Counted from the stretch's first letter, positions 15,803 to 25,745 are shown. The stretch is DNA of 64,000 nucleotides from Treponema sp. (GCA_016293915.1 JAEDCY010000007.1:9944-73943); one strand, 5' to 3'. A program made the numbers and translations. The notes: generated from the letters alone by a model not told the origin.

Positions 15803-16948
15803 ATGGATAAAAGTGCGCGGGCAGCTGCAAAAAAAACTCTTTCACTTATGCTGCTGGTTTTCTGCGTATGCTGCGTAAAGCTTTGTGCAGAAGATACAAG
15901 TCCTGCCGAAGCTCAGGTTTTGCGCGAAAAATTTGTAGCAGAATCAAAAAAATATGTAGGTTCACCTTATGTTCTTGGAGCAGTTGGTCCGGATAAGTTC
16001 GATTGTTCCGGCCTTGTTTATTACTGTTCGCGGGAAGCGCTCAAAAAACAGCTGCCACGTACAGCAAAGGCAATTTACAATTATTGCCGGATTGTACCGG
16101 ATAAAGATAAAGAAGTCGGCGATCTTTTATTTTTTAAAACAAATAATACAGCGCCAATCACACATGTAGGTATTTATATAGGAAACAATCAGTTTATTTC
16201 TGCAATCAGTGATGGTCCAAATACTGGTGTTATTATTTCTTCTCTTAAACAGGATTACTGGAAACCAAAATATGTTGCCTGCGGACAGTTTTTGCCATCT
16301 GGAAAGAATAAATCCGGCAGCAGTTCAGATGATTTCGAAGAAGAAGATTTTATCGATGAAACAGATGGAGAAGAAAAAAAGCCTTCTGTTGCAAAAAATA
16401 ATGTAAACATAAAAGGCAGCAGTTTTTATAATCCTCAGGCAAAAGGACTGGATGTACTAGTTGCCGATGCATCTCTTTTCTGCGACTGGTCTCTTTTTTC
16501 ACCGAATGCTTTTATGATTCAGTGGCGTGGAATTGATTTGCATACAAATATCCGTTATGCAAAATGGTTTCTGGAACCTGGTATAGGATTATGTTTCCGT
16601 TACAATCATGGAGTCGGAATTTTTCAGATGCCGATTCTTTTTACGGCAACTATAAATGATTATTTCAGATTTTATGCGGGCCCTGTAATTTCATTTGGAA
16701 AGGCAAAGTTGATAGGAACAGATGATGAAATCAAGCCTTCGGTTTTTCCTGGAATAATCGGCTTTTCTTTTGCAACTCCAGCTCTGGAAATTTCAAAGGC
16801 AAAGTTTCAGGTTGTTCAGGATATAAGCTATACAATTTTTAATAAGCCGGATAATTCAGCACTTTCTTTTACTGATTCAATTGCATCTGGTCTTGTGTTT
16901 TTTACAGGTGTAAGGGTAACTCTTGGACTGGGAAGTTTGTTTAAATGA
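15803..16948 (+). CDS. Exported NlpC/P60 peptidase with C-terminal barrel-like domain
   Basis: 381 residues from MDKSARAAAKKTLSLMLLVF, which gives a proper signal peptide ending near LCA-ED. Longer starts at 15728 and 15770 are open but lie in or near repeat sequence. The NlpC/P60 domain carries the catalytic FDCSG (Cys 68) and ITHVGIYIG (His 121). This family cuts D-glutamyl-diaminopimelate bonds or related amides in peptidoglycan peptides. After an acidic linker (SDDFEEEDFIDETDGEE) the last 150 residues are aromatic-rich alternating strands like the treponemal outer-membrane barrel modules seen elsewhere in the window. The next gene overlaps it by 4 bases. Confidence 0.8.
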   Translation: MDKSARAAAKKTLSLMLLVFCVCCVKLCAEDTSPAEAQVLREKFVAESKKYVGSPYVLGAVGPDKFDCSGLVYYCSREALKKQLPRTAKAIYNYCRIVPDKDKEVGDLLFFKTNNTAPITHVGIYIGNNQFISAISDGPNTGVIISSLKQDYWKPKYVACGQFLPSGKNKSGSSSDDFEEEDFIDETDGEEKKPSVAKNNVNIKGSSFYNPQAKGLDVLVADASLFCDWSLFSPNAFMIQWRGIDLHTNIRYAKWFLEPGIGLCFRYNHGVGIFQMPILFTATINDYFRFYAGPVISFGKAKLIGTDDEIKPSVFPGIIGFSFATPALEISKAKFQVVQDISYTIFNKPDNSALSFTDSIASGLVFFTGVRVTLGLGSLFK

Positions 16949-17628
16949 TTATGAATTATAGAAGAAATCATCAAAAATTTGAAAAAAGACGTCATGCTGA
17001 ACTTGTTTCAAAATTTGGGAGAACAGCGGTTTTTGTTCTTTTTTCACTTTTTTTTATTTCCTGTACGACAGAAGTTACTCTCTCTGTTCAAGCTGATAAT
17101 AGTATTGCGATAAAGTTTGATGGCGGCGCGGGCGAAGCATTTTCCAAGATGATAAGCAGTGCTGCTGGAATGGGTGGCGAGTCAGAAAATCTTATTGATA
17201 CTGAGGAAGTTTCTTACGAGCTTGCAAAAGCAGGTTTTTCAGATGTAAAAATTAATCAGAAAAATGGCGGAGCTGTTTCAATTACAATGAGTGACAAAAA
17301 ACAGACTTCTTATATTTTTACATCTGGTATTGCAAAATGTGAAAAAGGAAAGTTGAGTGCAGTAATTACTCGAAAAAGCCTGGAAGATTTTTATGCTTCT
17401 GCAGATGAACAGACACGAATGATTTTAGATTTATTCCTGGCTCCTGTTTTTAATAATGAGGAAATGACGGAAGAAGAATATTTGGAAATTGTTGCTTCTT
17501 TCTACGGAGCTGTAGCTGCAAAAGAAGTTGCCGGCAGTTTTGTTAAAATCAATTTAATTTCGAAAGATGGAAAGAAAGAAAGCTTAAATTATCCATTAAC
17601 ACAAGTATTCTGTGGTCTCACACAATAA
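16945..17628 (+). CDS. Small lipoprotein with repeat-encoded signal-peptide n-region
   Basis: 227 residues. A hydrophobic stretch VFVLFSLFFIS ends in a lipobox Cys (ISC, about residue 40), followed by a soluble domain of unknown family. The charged n-region RRHAELVSKFG is encoded by a family B repeat (GTCATGCTGAACTTGTTTCA). ATGATTATG overlaps the NlpC/P60 stop, so the two are probably translated together and may act together at the envelope. Function not recognised. Confidence 0.65.
   Translation: MIMNYRRNHQKFEKRRHAELVSKFGRTAVFVLFSLFFISCTTEVTLSVQADNSIAIKFDGGAGEAFSKMISSAAGMGGESENLIDTEEVSYELAKAGFSDVKINQKNGGAVSITMSDKKQTSYIFTSGIAKCEKGKLSAVITRKSLEDFYASADEQTRMILDLFLAPVFNNEEMTEEEYLEIVASFYGAVAAKEVAGSFVKINLISKDGKKESLNYPLTQVFCGLTQ
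16991..17010. repeat. Family B half repeat inside the lipoprotein gene
   Basis: GTCATGCTGAACTTGTTTCA in frame, encoding HAELVS with flanking Arg and Lys. Confidence 0.7.
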
Positions 17629-17705
17629 CACAATGACACAATCTACTATTAGCATAGACATTTATTCAATTCTTTTTGCCTGATTTTGACTATAAACGTT
17701 ACCGT

Positions 17706-19307
17706 ATGAAAGAGTCAGAAATTTTTATTAATCAAATTGGATATCAGCTGCACGACAGTAAAACTGTATTTATAAGCGCTGCAGAAAAAGGGGAAATTAA
17801 AGAATTTTCTGTATGCAAAAAATCAGATAAAGCTGCAGCAGACGAAACTGTTTTTACTGGCGAACTCCTTGCGGCTCCATATGATGAAGAATCAGGTGGC
17901 GGCTATTTTACAGGAGATTTTTCGAGTCTTCAGACAGCCGGGGATTATTACATTACTGTAGGTTCAAAACGCAGCTTTGATTTTAAAATTTCTGATGATG
18001 TATACGATGGAGTGGCTCTTTCAACTCTCAAATATTTTACAGATTCACGCTGTGGACAGGGTATCTGCCATACAGGAATCGCAGAAGTTTATGGAAGCGG
18101 CGAAAAGAAAAATGTTCAGGGTGGCTGGCACGATGCCGGAGACTATGGTCGTTATGTAGTAGCCGGTGCAAAAACCGCAATGGATTTGCTGCTTGCTTAT
18201 AAAAAATGTCCAAAGCATTTCAGTAAATTTGATCTTCTTGGTGAAGTTCGCTTTGAGCTTGAGTGGATGCTTCAGATGCAGAGAGAAGATGGAGCAGTTT
18301 ATCATAAGATTTCCTGCTATCATTTCTGTCCATTTATAATGCCTCAGGATGAAAAAGATCAGTTAGTTCTTTCTCCTGTTTCAACAGCGGCTACTGCAGA
18401 TTTTGCAGGTTGTCTTGCTTATGCGGCAGGCTTTTTTCAGGAGGCTGGCCCGGCGCAAGATGAAGCCTTTGCTAAAGCTCTTCTTGATGCTGCCGTAAAA
18501 GCTCAGAATTATCTTTTTTCACATGATGATGAGCTTTATATAAATCCACCGGAAATTACAACCGGAGGCTATGGCGACCGCGATGTTCGCGATGAACGTT
18601 ATTTTGCCCTCTGTTCTCTTTTTGCTGCTACAGGAGAAATAAATTATCTTAACCAGGCGCTTAAATATAGGGAAGATAAAAAACATGACAAGCCTGATCC
18701 AAAGCATCCATGGAACAGCGGCTGGCAGGAAGGTTTTGGCTGGCCTTTTGTTTCTGGCTATGGTACAGAGATTCTTCTTGAAGTTGCCGCAAAAGATGAA
18801 GCTGCTCTTTCAGCAGACCTCATTGCAGAAATCCACAGCGGCATAATTGCCCAGGCAGAAAGATATTTGGAGACGGTAAATGCATCAGCTTTCCGCTATT
18901 GTACAAAGTTTGTTATGTGGGGAAGTAATGGCGCAATCTGTGACCTCGCTCACGTTCTCCTTATGGCTTATGACCTCACCGGCCGCGAAGACTTCAAAAA
19001 AGCTGCAAAAGCCCAGATAGACTATATTCTCGGATGTAACCCGTTGAATTACTGTTACATTACGGGAGAAGGAACAAAGAGTCCGGTTAATCCTCATCAC
19101 AGACCTACAGGGGCCAGCAAAAAAGTTTATCCTGGTATGCTTGCTGGCGGTCCTTGTTCTGGACTTATTGATGCTTATGCAAAACAGAATCTTGCAGGAC
19201 AGCCTCCTCTAAAGTGTTATGCAGATGCAACCCCAAGCTACAGTACAAATGAAGTTGCAATTTACTGGAACAGTGCATTTGTTTACGTGCTTTCGCGTAT
19301 GATGTAA
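17706..19307 (+). CDS. GH9-family glycoside hydrolase (endoglucanase/cellobiosidase type)
   Basis: 533 residues from MKESEIFINQIGYQ. An N-terminal CelD-type Ig-like domain covers about 1-100. The GH9 (alpha/alpha)6 catalytic domain follows with GGWHDAGDYGRYV (about 138-150, holding the catalytic base Asp) and, near the C-terminus, NEVAIYWNSAF (acid Glu about 516). GH9 enzymes hydrolyse beta-1,4-glucans by inversion. No signal peptide is visible, so it may act on imported cello-oligosaccharides, unlike the secreted cellulases. The 47 bases upstream of this start carry no good SD. Confidence 0.85.
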   Translation: MKESEIFINQIGYQLHDSKTVFISAAEKGEIKEFSVCKKSDKAAADETVFTGELLAAPYDEESGGGYFTGDFSSLQTAGDYYITVGSKRSFDFKISDDVYDGVALSTLKYFTDSRCGQGICHTGIAEVYGSGEKKNVQGGWHDAGDYGRYVVAGAKTAMDLLLAYKKCPKHFSKFDLLGEVRFELEWMLQMQREDGAVYHKISCYHFCPFIMPQDEKDQLVLSPVSTAATADFAGCLAYAAGFFQEAGPAQDEAFAKALLDAAVKAQNYLFSHDDELYINPPEITTGGYGDRDVRDERYFALCSLFAATGEINYLNQALKYREDKKHDKPDPKHPWNSGWQEGFGWPFVSGYGTEILLEVAAKDEAALSADLIAEIHSGIIAQAERYLETVNASAFRYCTKFVMWGSNGAICDLAHVLLMAYDLTGREDFKKAAKAQIDYILGCNPLNYCYITGEGTKSPVNPHHRPTGASKKVYPGMLAGGPCSGLIDAYAKQNLAGQPPLKCYADATPSYSTNEVAIYWNSAFVYVLSRMM

Positions 19308-19339
19308 TCAACTAATGTGGAAAAGAAATGAAATCATTG

Positions 19340-19359
19340 TAAAAGAAGGATTTCTTTTA
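19340..19359. terminator. Inverted repeat between the GH9 and ABC genes
   Basis: TAAAAGAA-GGAT-TTCTTTTA, AT-rich, with a short T run. A weak terminator or an operator; the data do not decide. Confidence 0.3.
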
Positions 19360-19433
19360 TAAAATATAACAGTTTATTACATACTAACGTATTAAAAACT
19401 AAATTCAAAATAGCCCAAAGGAGAGTATTCGAA

Positions 19434-20201
19434 ATGTTTGAAATCAAAAATGTTTCAAAGGCTTACAACAAGGGTGGAGTAAAAGCGGTAGATAGCCTTT
19501 CTCTTACTGTGAATAATGGCGAGATTTTTGGATTCCTTGGTCCGAACGGCGCTGGAAAAACTACTTCAATCAGAATGCTTACAGGAATAATTCAGGCTGA
19601 TGAAGGTGAGCTTGAGCTGGATGGAATTTCTATTAAGGAGCGTCCTGTTGCGGCTAAACGTCAGTTTGCTTTTGTGCCAGATAATCCGGAAACTGTTTCA
19701 CGTCTTAAGGCTATTGAGTATCTTAATTTTATTGGTGATGTTTATAAGATTCCTGCAGACCTTCGCAAAGAACGTATAGAAGCATATTGTACAAAGTTTG
19801 GTTTGAAGGAAGTTTTAAATAACAAGATTTCTTCGTTCAGCCATGGAATGAAGCAGAAGCTCTTTTTGATTGCCAGCCTTATTACCGACCCTCAGAACTG
19901 GATTCTTGATGAACCTATGGTAGGACTTGATCCGGAAGCTGCCTTTATTGTTAAGGAAATTATGCGTGAGCGCGCTAATAATGGAAAAACAGTTTTCTTT
20001 TCTACTCACGTTATGGAAGTTGCAGAAAAACTTTGTGACCGCATTGGAATCATAAAGCAGGGTAAACTGATTTTTGTTGGAACTATGAACGAGCTCAAAG
20101 AGCAGCACGGAAAATCAGGACAGTCTCTGGAAGACATTTTCCTTGAATTAATTGGAAGCACAGCTAAGGCTGGCGGCGACATTGCAGGGGCTTCTATATG
20201 A
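19434..20201 (+). CDS. ABC transporter ATP-binding protein
   Basis: 255 residues. Walker A GPNGAGKTT (about 37-45), signature SSFSHGMKQKLFLIASLI, Walker B WILDEPMVGLDP and the switch His in FFSTHVMEVAEKL are all present. It is preceded by AAAGGAG and its stop overlaps the permease ATG (ATGA). It should power the membrane subunit encoded next, in an ABC-2-type exporter. Confidence 0.9.
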   Translation: MFEIKNVSKAYNKGGVKAVDSLSLTVNNGEIFGFLGPNGAGKTTSIRMLTGIIQADEGELELDGISIKERPVAAKRQFAFVPDNPETVSRLKAIEYLNFIGDVYKIPADLRKERIEAYCTKFGLKEVLNNKISSFSHGMKQKLFLIASLITDPQNWILDEPMVGLDPEAAFIVKEIMRERANNGKTVFFSTHVMEVAEKLCDRIGIIKQGKLIFVGTMNELKEQHGKSGQSLEDIFLELIGSTAKAGGDIAGASI

Positions 20202-21922
20202 TTTTTAAGCTCTATAAGATTTTGAGTCAGGGCACCTTTAATTTTTCGGGCCTTGCCGGGGATTTTAAAAAAGGTCCTAAGGGAATCATAAAAAACATTC
20301 TCCTGATTTTGTTAGCAATTTATCTTCTTGCAGTAATGGTTAGCATGTATACAATTTACATGATCGGCGCATATAAGTATCTGGCAGGAAACGGCATGCA
20401 GGATTTTATGCCTTTCATCTCGATGATGGTTGCCCTGATGGTAATTATGTTTTTTGGTTTTACTTCAGTTGCTTCCAGTTATTACACAGGTACTGGCGAA
20501 GAGTTTTTAATGAGCCTTCCGCTTTCTGCAAAACAATTCTTTGGTGCAAAGTTTGCAGTTTCTTTTGTTTCTGATGCTGTGTTTGGCGTTGGAATGTTTG
20601 CCATCAGCTCGATTGTATACGGATATAATGAAGGGCTTTTGACAAATCCGCTTTTTTATCTTGGCTTTATTGTTGCGGCACTAGCTTTTTCGGTAACTGC
20701 AGTTTTTGTTATATATCTTCTTTTTATACTGGTTTTATATTTTGTGCCGGCGCTTCGTAAAAGAAAGGTAATGACAATTGTTGCAACGGCGCTTTTGATT
20801 GTTTTCTGCATGTTCTACGGATTTATGAACTCTTCGGTTTCGATGTCTTTTTCGAATCCGCAGTTTTTGAATGACAATTTAGGAAATGCAATCGACAAAT
20901 TGAACAGCATTGGTTCAGGCCTTCCAATTTTCATGTATATTTCCGGCGCACTTAAAGGCAAGATAATTCCGATTCTGATTCTGGCAGCACTTGGTTCGCT
21001 TGTGCTTTTTGTGCTGGTTCCTCTTTTTGCAAATCTTTATATAAAAACTTTGAACGGTTTTTCTGATGTAAAAACAAAAAAGATTTCATCGGAAAAAGCA
21101 GAAGAAGTTATAAATAAAGATGTTCGTTCTTTTTCTGTATTCCATGCTTTGTTCTGGCGCGATGTGCGGAATGTTTTGCGTGAACCGGCTTTCTTTTCGA
21201 ACGGGCCGCTTTTTGTTTTTCTCTTTCCTGTAATTTTGTGTATTTCTTTTGTTATTGGTTTTATTTCCAGTGGAAGTAATATCGGCGAGTTAGTTACTGC
21301 TACTCAAAAAAAACTTTTAGATGTTTCTCCGGAAACTCTTTCTTCTGTGAAATATTTTCTAGCCTTGGGAGGAGCAGCATTTACTATTTTTTCCGGTACT
21401 TTTGCAAACATTGCAACTACTTCTTTTTCGCGGGAAGGTAAATCTTTGAATGATCTTAAAGCTATGCCTTTAAAATTCAATATGATTATAAAAGCAAAAT
21501 TCTGGCACGCCCTTCTTTATGTTGGAATTGCAGATGTCATTACAATCAATATAGTTATGGCGCTTTACTGTATTTTGAAACTGCCTTTTAGCTTGAGCGA
21601 TATGATTGCAGTTTGCGTATTGATGACTCTGACAGCTGTTTCAATTTCTGTTTTGCTTATCATTATTGATATGTTTATTGATACAGTACATCCAAAGCTT
21701 AATTGGGAAACTCCAATGGCTGCCTGCAAACAGAATCTGAATGTTTTGTGGTCTATGCTTCTTACCTTGCTTAATGTTGGATTTTTGATTGTACTTGTGG
21801 CTCTTGTATTGCCAAAACAGATGATTTCGCTTGTGATTTTGAGCGTGATTTATGTTATAATTTCCGCACCTGTAGGAGCGGGTTATTTCAGATATGCAGA
21901 AAAAAAACTTGAAGATATGTAA
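20198..21922 (+). CDS. ABC-2-type exporter permease
   Basis: 574 residues with around twelve to fourteen hydrophobic segments, consistent with a fused double permease of the putative ABC exporter type. Long loops separate the two halves around residues 295-320 (KTKKISSEKAEEVINKDV). It overlaps the ATPase gene by 4 bases and the metalloprotease gene by 29 bases, so all three form one operon. The exported substrate is unknown. Confidence 0.8.
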   Translation: MIFKLYKILSQGTFNFSGLAGDFKKGPKGIIKNILLILLAIYLLAVMVSMYTIYMIGAYKYLAGNGMQDFMPFISMMVALMVIMFFGFTSVASSYYTGTGEEFLMSLPLSAKQFFGAKFAVSFVSDAVFGVGMFAISSIVYGYNEGLLTNPLFYLGFIVAALAFSVTAVFVIYLLFILVLYFVPALRKRKVMTIVATALLIVFCMFYGFMNSSVSMSFSNPQFLNDNLGNAIDKLNSIGSGLPIFMYISGALKGKIIPILILAALGSLVLFVLVPLFANLYIKTLNGFSDVKTKKISSEKAEEVINKDVRSFSVFHALFWRDVRNVLREPAFFSNGPLFVFLFPVILCISFVIGFISSGSNIGELVTATQKKLLDVSPETLSSVKYFLALGGAAFTIFSGTFANIATTSFSREGKSLNDLKAMPLKFNMIIKAKFWHALLYVGIADVITINIVMALYCILKLPFSLSDMIAVCVLMTLTAVSISVLLIIIDMFIDTVHPKLNWETPMAACKQNLNVLWSMLLTLLNVGFLIVLVALVLPKQMISLVILSVIYVIISAPVGAGYFRYAEKKLEDM

Positions 21923-24900
21923 GCAGTCATCAAAAAAGTTTCTTTCAATTCTTACAGTTTTTTTTGTGTGCACTCAGTTTATTCTTAGTGCACACAGCGG
22001 TATGTTTTCTGGCGAAAAAAATCTGCGCCTTGTAAAAACAAAATGGTTTGATATTATCTTTCCGGCGCGCTGTGAAAAAAGTGCGTCGATTCTTTATGAA
22101 AAAGCCGATTCAGTTTATGAAGAAGTAACGGCTCAATATGGCCTTACTCCTTCGTTTAGAATGCCTGTTGTAATTACTCCTGCAGTAGAACGGTTTAATG
22201 CATTTTGGGAGGGGGCGCCCTACAATCATATTGCAATTTATGATACAGGGGTTTCCGGAGCAAGTGAGATTGCTGTTTTTAGTGAAACTTTGATTTCGGT
22301 TTTTCGTCATGAGCTGACACATGCAGTAACTTATAATATGAAAAATGGTTTCTGGCGATTTATAGGAAATGTATTTGGAGACTGTATTGCACCGGGAATG
22401 ATTTCTGTAACAACTGGTATGGCAGAAGGTGCAACGGTTACCAGCGAGAGTGCAGCAGGTGAGGGAAGACTCAACGATGAGTTTGCTAAACATTTTGTAA
22501 AGCAGGCAAAAATTGAAGGAAAGTTTCCTTCTTATCATGATGTTTCTGGGGCATCTGATACTGCGCCTGATGGGGCTGCTTATTATTTTAACGGGGCTTT
22601 TCATCAGTGGCTTCAGGAAAGATTTGGAATGGAGCCTTATGCACAATTCTGGTATAGAGTTGTAAACGGAAAAAATATTACTATTTCTGGTGCATTTAAG
22701 GATTCGTTTGGAATAAAGCTTAGAGAGGCCTGGAAACAGTTTGAGGAAGATTATGAAGTGCCGGAGCTTGCTGCGAATCCGGTAAAGGCCGGCCTGGTAG
22801 AGGATTTTTTTGAGCCGAAAGCTTTGTCGTATTCCTTAAAAAATGAAGCGGGCTCAATGTATGAAAGTCTCACAAGCAGTGGCTTTACAGAGAATGCTTC
22901 TGCCCAACGCCTCGCCTGGCTCGAAGCTTCCACGGGGCGGGTCTACCTTGCAGAAGCCGGAGCCCAGAATTCATCAAAAACCAGATTCCGAAAACTCTTT
23001 ACTCTGCGCGACTGTACGAGTGTCCGTCTTTCTAACGACGGGCGTTTTCTGGCAGCCGGTTACATAAACGGGAACTCTGGCGGAGCAAAGGCCCGGGTTA
23101 AGATTTACGACATCGAGCGCGACCGTTTTTACTCCGTGAAAGAAAAAGGCCTCGTGGACGCGGCAGTGCTTCACCGTGACGGCGTCTGGTATCTGGTTGC
23201 CCAAAAATATTTTGCCCAGCATTATTCTCTTGTGGTTTACAGGCTTTTGACGAAAGATGGTGCCCGTAGCAGCCGCGACTACAGCATTTGTGGTACTGAA
23301 CTTATTAGCGAAGTAAAATTTGCTCCAGAAAATATCCCTTATGCATTTACAGCTCTGGAAAGTGGAAATTTTGCTTATCTCAAAAAAGACCGGCAGAATT
23401 ATAGTCTTTGCATAAGCTCGGTTGATGGCAGCCTGCTCAAGGAAATACTTTTTCCTCAGGGAATGGTTGTGAGGTCTTTGTCGTATGGTCTTGATAATGC
23501 AAAAAAGGTTTTGATTTTCAGTTACGTAGAGAAGGGGACAATGCCTCGTGCTGGAATTATGGAAATTGAAAGCGGACTTATTTCGCTTAGCTCGCAGGAC
23601 CTTTCTGGTGGTGTTTATGAGCCGGTTTTCTGGAATGATAAAATTGTTTTCCTTGGTAAGTTTTACAGACAGAACAGGCTTTTGAGTATGAAAAAAAATG
23701 AAGGCGGGCAGACAGAAAAAATAACTGCCGAACTTTTTGATTCTGAAAGAAAATCTGCTGAAGAATTGCAGCCTTTATTGGAAAGAACATCTTTAGTTTC
23801 AGAAAGTTTTAATCCTCTGCCATACTTGTTTAAGGGATTATTTCTTCCATTTAGTATTTACAATATGACTTTTTCAGATATAACAACAAAGGTGAATTCG
23901 TTGTCAACTTTTATGGATAATTATTTCCTTGGTGCAACTTATATTACTTCCAGTCCCTGGTCTGATGGTTCAACAGATCTTATTACATTAACCGGTGGTT
24001 TTAATGTTGTTAAAAAAACTTTTGGAACGAATCTTTCCCTTCAAAATGGAACTTCAACATCACTTTTGCGCAGTAAAACAGATTTCAAAGCAGAGTTTGA
24101 TGAAAGCGGCTGGAAGCAGGGCGAAGTTACCCTTCTTCTTCAATATGTAATTCGTACAGGAAATATTTCATCTATAACTCTTTCAAATTCTTCTTCTGCT
24201 TTTGCTCTTAATTCAAAAAGAAAGTTTGAACTTATTGATGTTTTTTCTATTAAGTATTCAACTATAAGATATGGTGGTCCGGGACGTTTCGAAAAACAAG
24301 GTCTTGCTTTTTCATTTGGAGGTAGTGCGCAATATATAGCCTCTATGGATGATGTTTATAAAGCAGATAAAACAAGTCCTAATTTTTTTGTTTCAGCTTT
24401 TGCCTGTCTTCCTCATCTTTTACCATTTGAATCTAAATATGGTTTTTCTTATAATCTGCCGGCTTCATTTGGATTTACGCTTTTGCCTGTATCTTCAAAA
24501 TATGGATATGTTAATTTGAAATCAGAAAATAAGAATATTGGTCGTGTTCTTTTTGATGCAAGCTTTGAGACAGTGCTCTTTGGTCTGGAAATTCAAAAGG
24601 CTGTTCCGGGAATAACTGCTTTATTTTTGAATGATTTTTATATTTCTGCAGGTTATGCCTCAACTGGAACTACAGGTAGTGCAGCAAAAAAAGGTTTGGA
24701 AATGAACCAGCTTGGCGACTATTTTAAGGCGGTTACCGACGGAAGAGGTTATTATTTTGATTCAGTTTATCTGAAAACTGGAATTGAGTTTACACCAAAT
24801 ATCGGATTCTTTGCAAAATCAGGATACAAAATGGCACTGACTGCAATGATTTCATATACATTACATTCGGTTAAAAAACTCAGACCGGAAGAAAGCTTTA

Positions 24901-24932
24901 GATTTTCTCTCGGTCTTGATGCGAATTTTTAG
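21894..24932 (+). CDS. Outer-membrane metalloprotease with propeller-like middle and C-terminal beta-barrel
   Basis: 1012 residues. The N-terminal part has a signal-like hydrophobic segment (FLSILTVFFVCTQFILSAHS) and then a peptidase-MA-like domain with FRHELTHAVTYN, where His 139, Glu 140 and His 143 form HExxH. Glu 178 in GMAEGATV is a likely third zinc ligand. Residues of about 330-640 look like a beta-propeller (repeated short strands such as ARVKIYDIERDRFYSV). The last ~330 residues are amphipathic strands ending in an aromatic residue (SLGLDANF), as expected for an outer-membrane barrel. The start is weakly defined because the gene begins inside the permease gene. Natural substrates are unknown. 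Confidence 0.7.
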   Translation: MQKKNLKICKQSSKKFLSILTVFFVCTQFILSAHSGMFSGEKNLRLVKTKWFDIIFPARCEKSASILYEKADSVYEEVTAQYGLTPSFRMPVVITPAVERFNAFWEGAPYNHIAIYDTGVSGASEIAVFSETLISVFRHELTHAVTYNMKNGFWRFIGNVFGDCIAPGMISVTTGMAEGATVTSESAAGEGRLNDEFAKHFVKQAKIEGKFPSYHDVSGASDTAPDGAAYYFNGAFHQWLQERFGMEPYAQFWYRVVNGKNITISGAFKDSFGIKLREAWKQFEEDYEVPELAANPVKAGLVEDFFEPKALSYSLKNEAGSMYESLTSSGFTENASAQRLAWLEASTGRVYLAEAGAQNSSKTRFRKLFTLRDCTSVRLSNDGRFLAAGYINGNSGGAKARVKIYDIERDRFYSVKEKGLVDAAVLHRDGVWYLVAQKYFAQHYSLVVYRLLTKDGARSSRDYSICGTELISEVKFAPENIPYAFTALESGNFAYLKKDRQNYSLCISSVDGSLLKEILFPQGMVVRSLSYGLDNAKKVLIFSYVEKGTMPRAGIMEIESGLISLSSQDLSGGVYEPVFWNDKIVFLGKFYRQNRLLSMKKNEGGQTEKITAELFDSERKSAEELQPLLERTSLVSESFNPLPYLFKGLFLPFSIYNMTFSDITTKVNSLSTFMDNYFLGATYITSSPWSDGSTDLITLTGGFNVVKKTFGTNLSLQNGTSTSLLRSKTDFKAEFDESGWKQGEVTLLLQYVIRTGNISSITLSNSSSAFALNSKRKFELIDVFSIKYSTIRYGGPGRFEKQGLAFSFGGSAQYIASMDDVYKADKTSPNFFVSAFACLPHLLPFESKYGFSYNLPASFGFTLLPVSSKYGYVNLKSENKNIGRVLFDASFETVLFGLEIQKAVPGITALFLNDFYISAGYASTGTTGSAAKKGLEMNQLGDYFKAVTDGRGYYFDSVYLKTGIEFTPNIGFFAKSGYKMALTAMISYTLHSVKKLRPEESFRFSLGLDANF

Positions 24933-25672
24933 TTTACCTTTATCTGGTTCAAAACCTGGCCTATAGGTTCGTGAATTACAAGCGAGGCCATGCTGTCTTG
25001 CGGTGTACTTGATTTGTTCAAAAGTATAAGATTTTCTCCGTGGAAGTAATCTATTAAGCCGGCGGCAGGGTAGACTGTAAGCGAAGTTCCGCCAATAATC
25101 AACGTGTCTGCAGCCTTAATAGCTTTTACTGCCCCTTCAATTACCCGCTGGTCCAGTCCTTCTTCGTATAAAACGACATCCGGCTTAATCAAACCGCCGC
25201 ATTTAGGACAGTGAGGAAGCTTATCAGCTGCATTTTCGCTTTCAATTATTATTTTTTCATCATAAAAGGCATGGCAGTCCAGACAGTAGTTTCGCAGAGT
25301 ACTTCCGTGGAGTTCAAAAACATTCTTACTGCCTGCCATCTGGTGTAATCCATCAATATTCTGTGTTACAACGGCAAGAAGCTTACCTGCCGCTTCAAGT
25401 TCTGCAAGCTTATAATGAGCAGCATTTGGTTTTATGCCCTGAGGCAGAAGTTTTGCACGGTAAAAGCGGTAAAATTCAGGCGTATTCTGGTAAAAAAAAG
25501 TTCGGCTTATAATCTCTTCTGGCGGATATTTCCACTGCTGATTATAAAGGCCATCAACACTGCGAAAATCAGGGATTCCAGATTCGGTTGAAACACCTGC
25601 ACCACCAAAAAATACAATTTTTTTGCTTTTATCAATTACTTGTTGTAAAATATTTATATCTGATGTACACAT
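24929..25672 (-). CDS. Sir2-family NAD-dependent protein deacylase
   Basis: 247 residues. Motifs in order: GAGVSTESGIPDFRS (NAD binding), TQNIDGLHQMAG, FELHGS (catalytic His), a zinc knuckle CLDC...CPKC, and GGTSLTVYPAAG. It removes acetyl or other acyl groups from lysines using NAD+. AAGGAGG precedes the ATG. It converges with the metalloprotease gene and overlaps it by 4 bases. Confidence 0.9.
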   Translation of the reverse strand: MCTSDINILQQVIDKSKKIVFFGGAGVSTESGIPDFRSVDGLYNQQWKYPPEEIISRTFFYQNTPEFYRFYRAKLLPQGIKPNAAHYKLAELEAAGKLLAVVTQNIDGLHQMAGSKNVFELHGSTLRNYCLDCHAFYDEKIIIESENAADKLPHCPKCGGLIKPDVVLYEEGLDQRVIEGAVKAIKAADTLIIGGTSLTVYPAAGLIDYFHGENLILLNKSSTPQDSMASLVIHEPIGQVLNQIKVN

Positions 25673-25745
25673 TTTGTTCTGCCTCCTTATAAAAAGTTTT
25701 TAACACATTATAACGCAATTTTAGTTAAGAAAACAGAGAGTTTGT

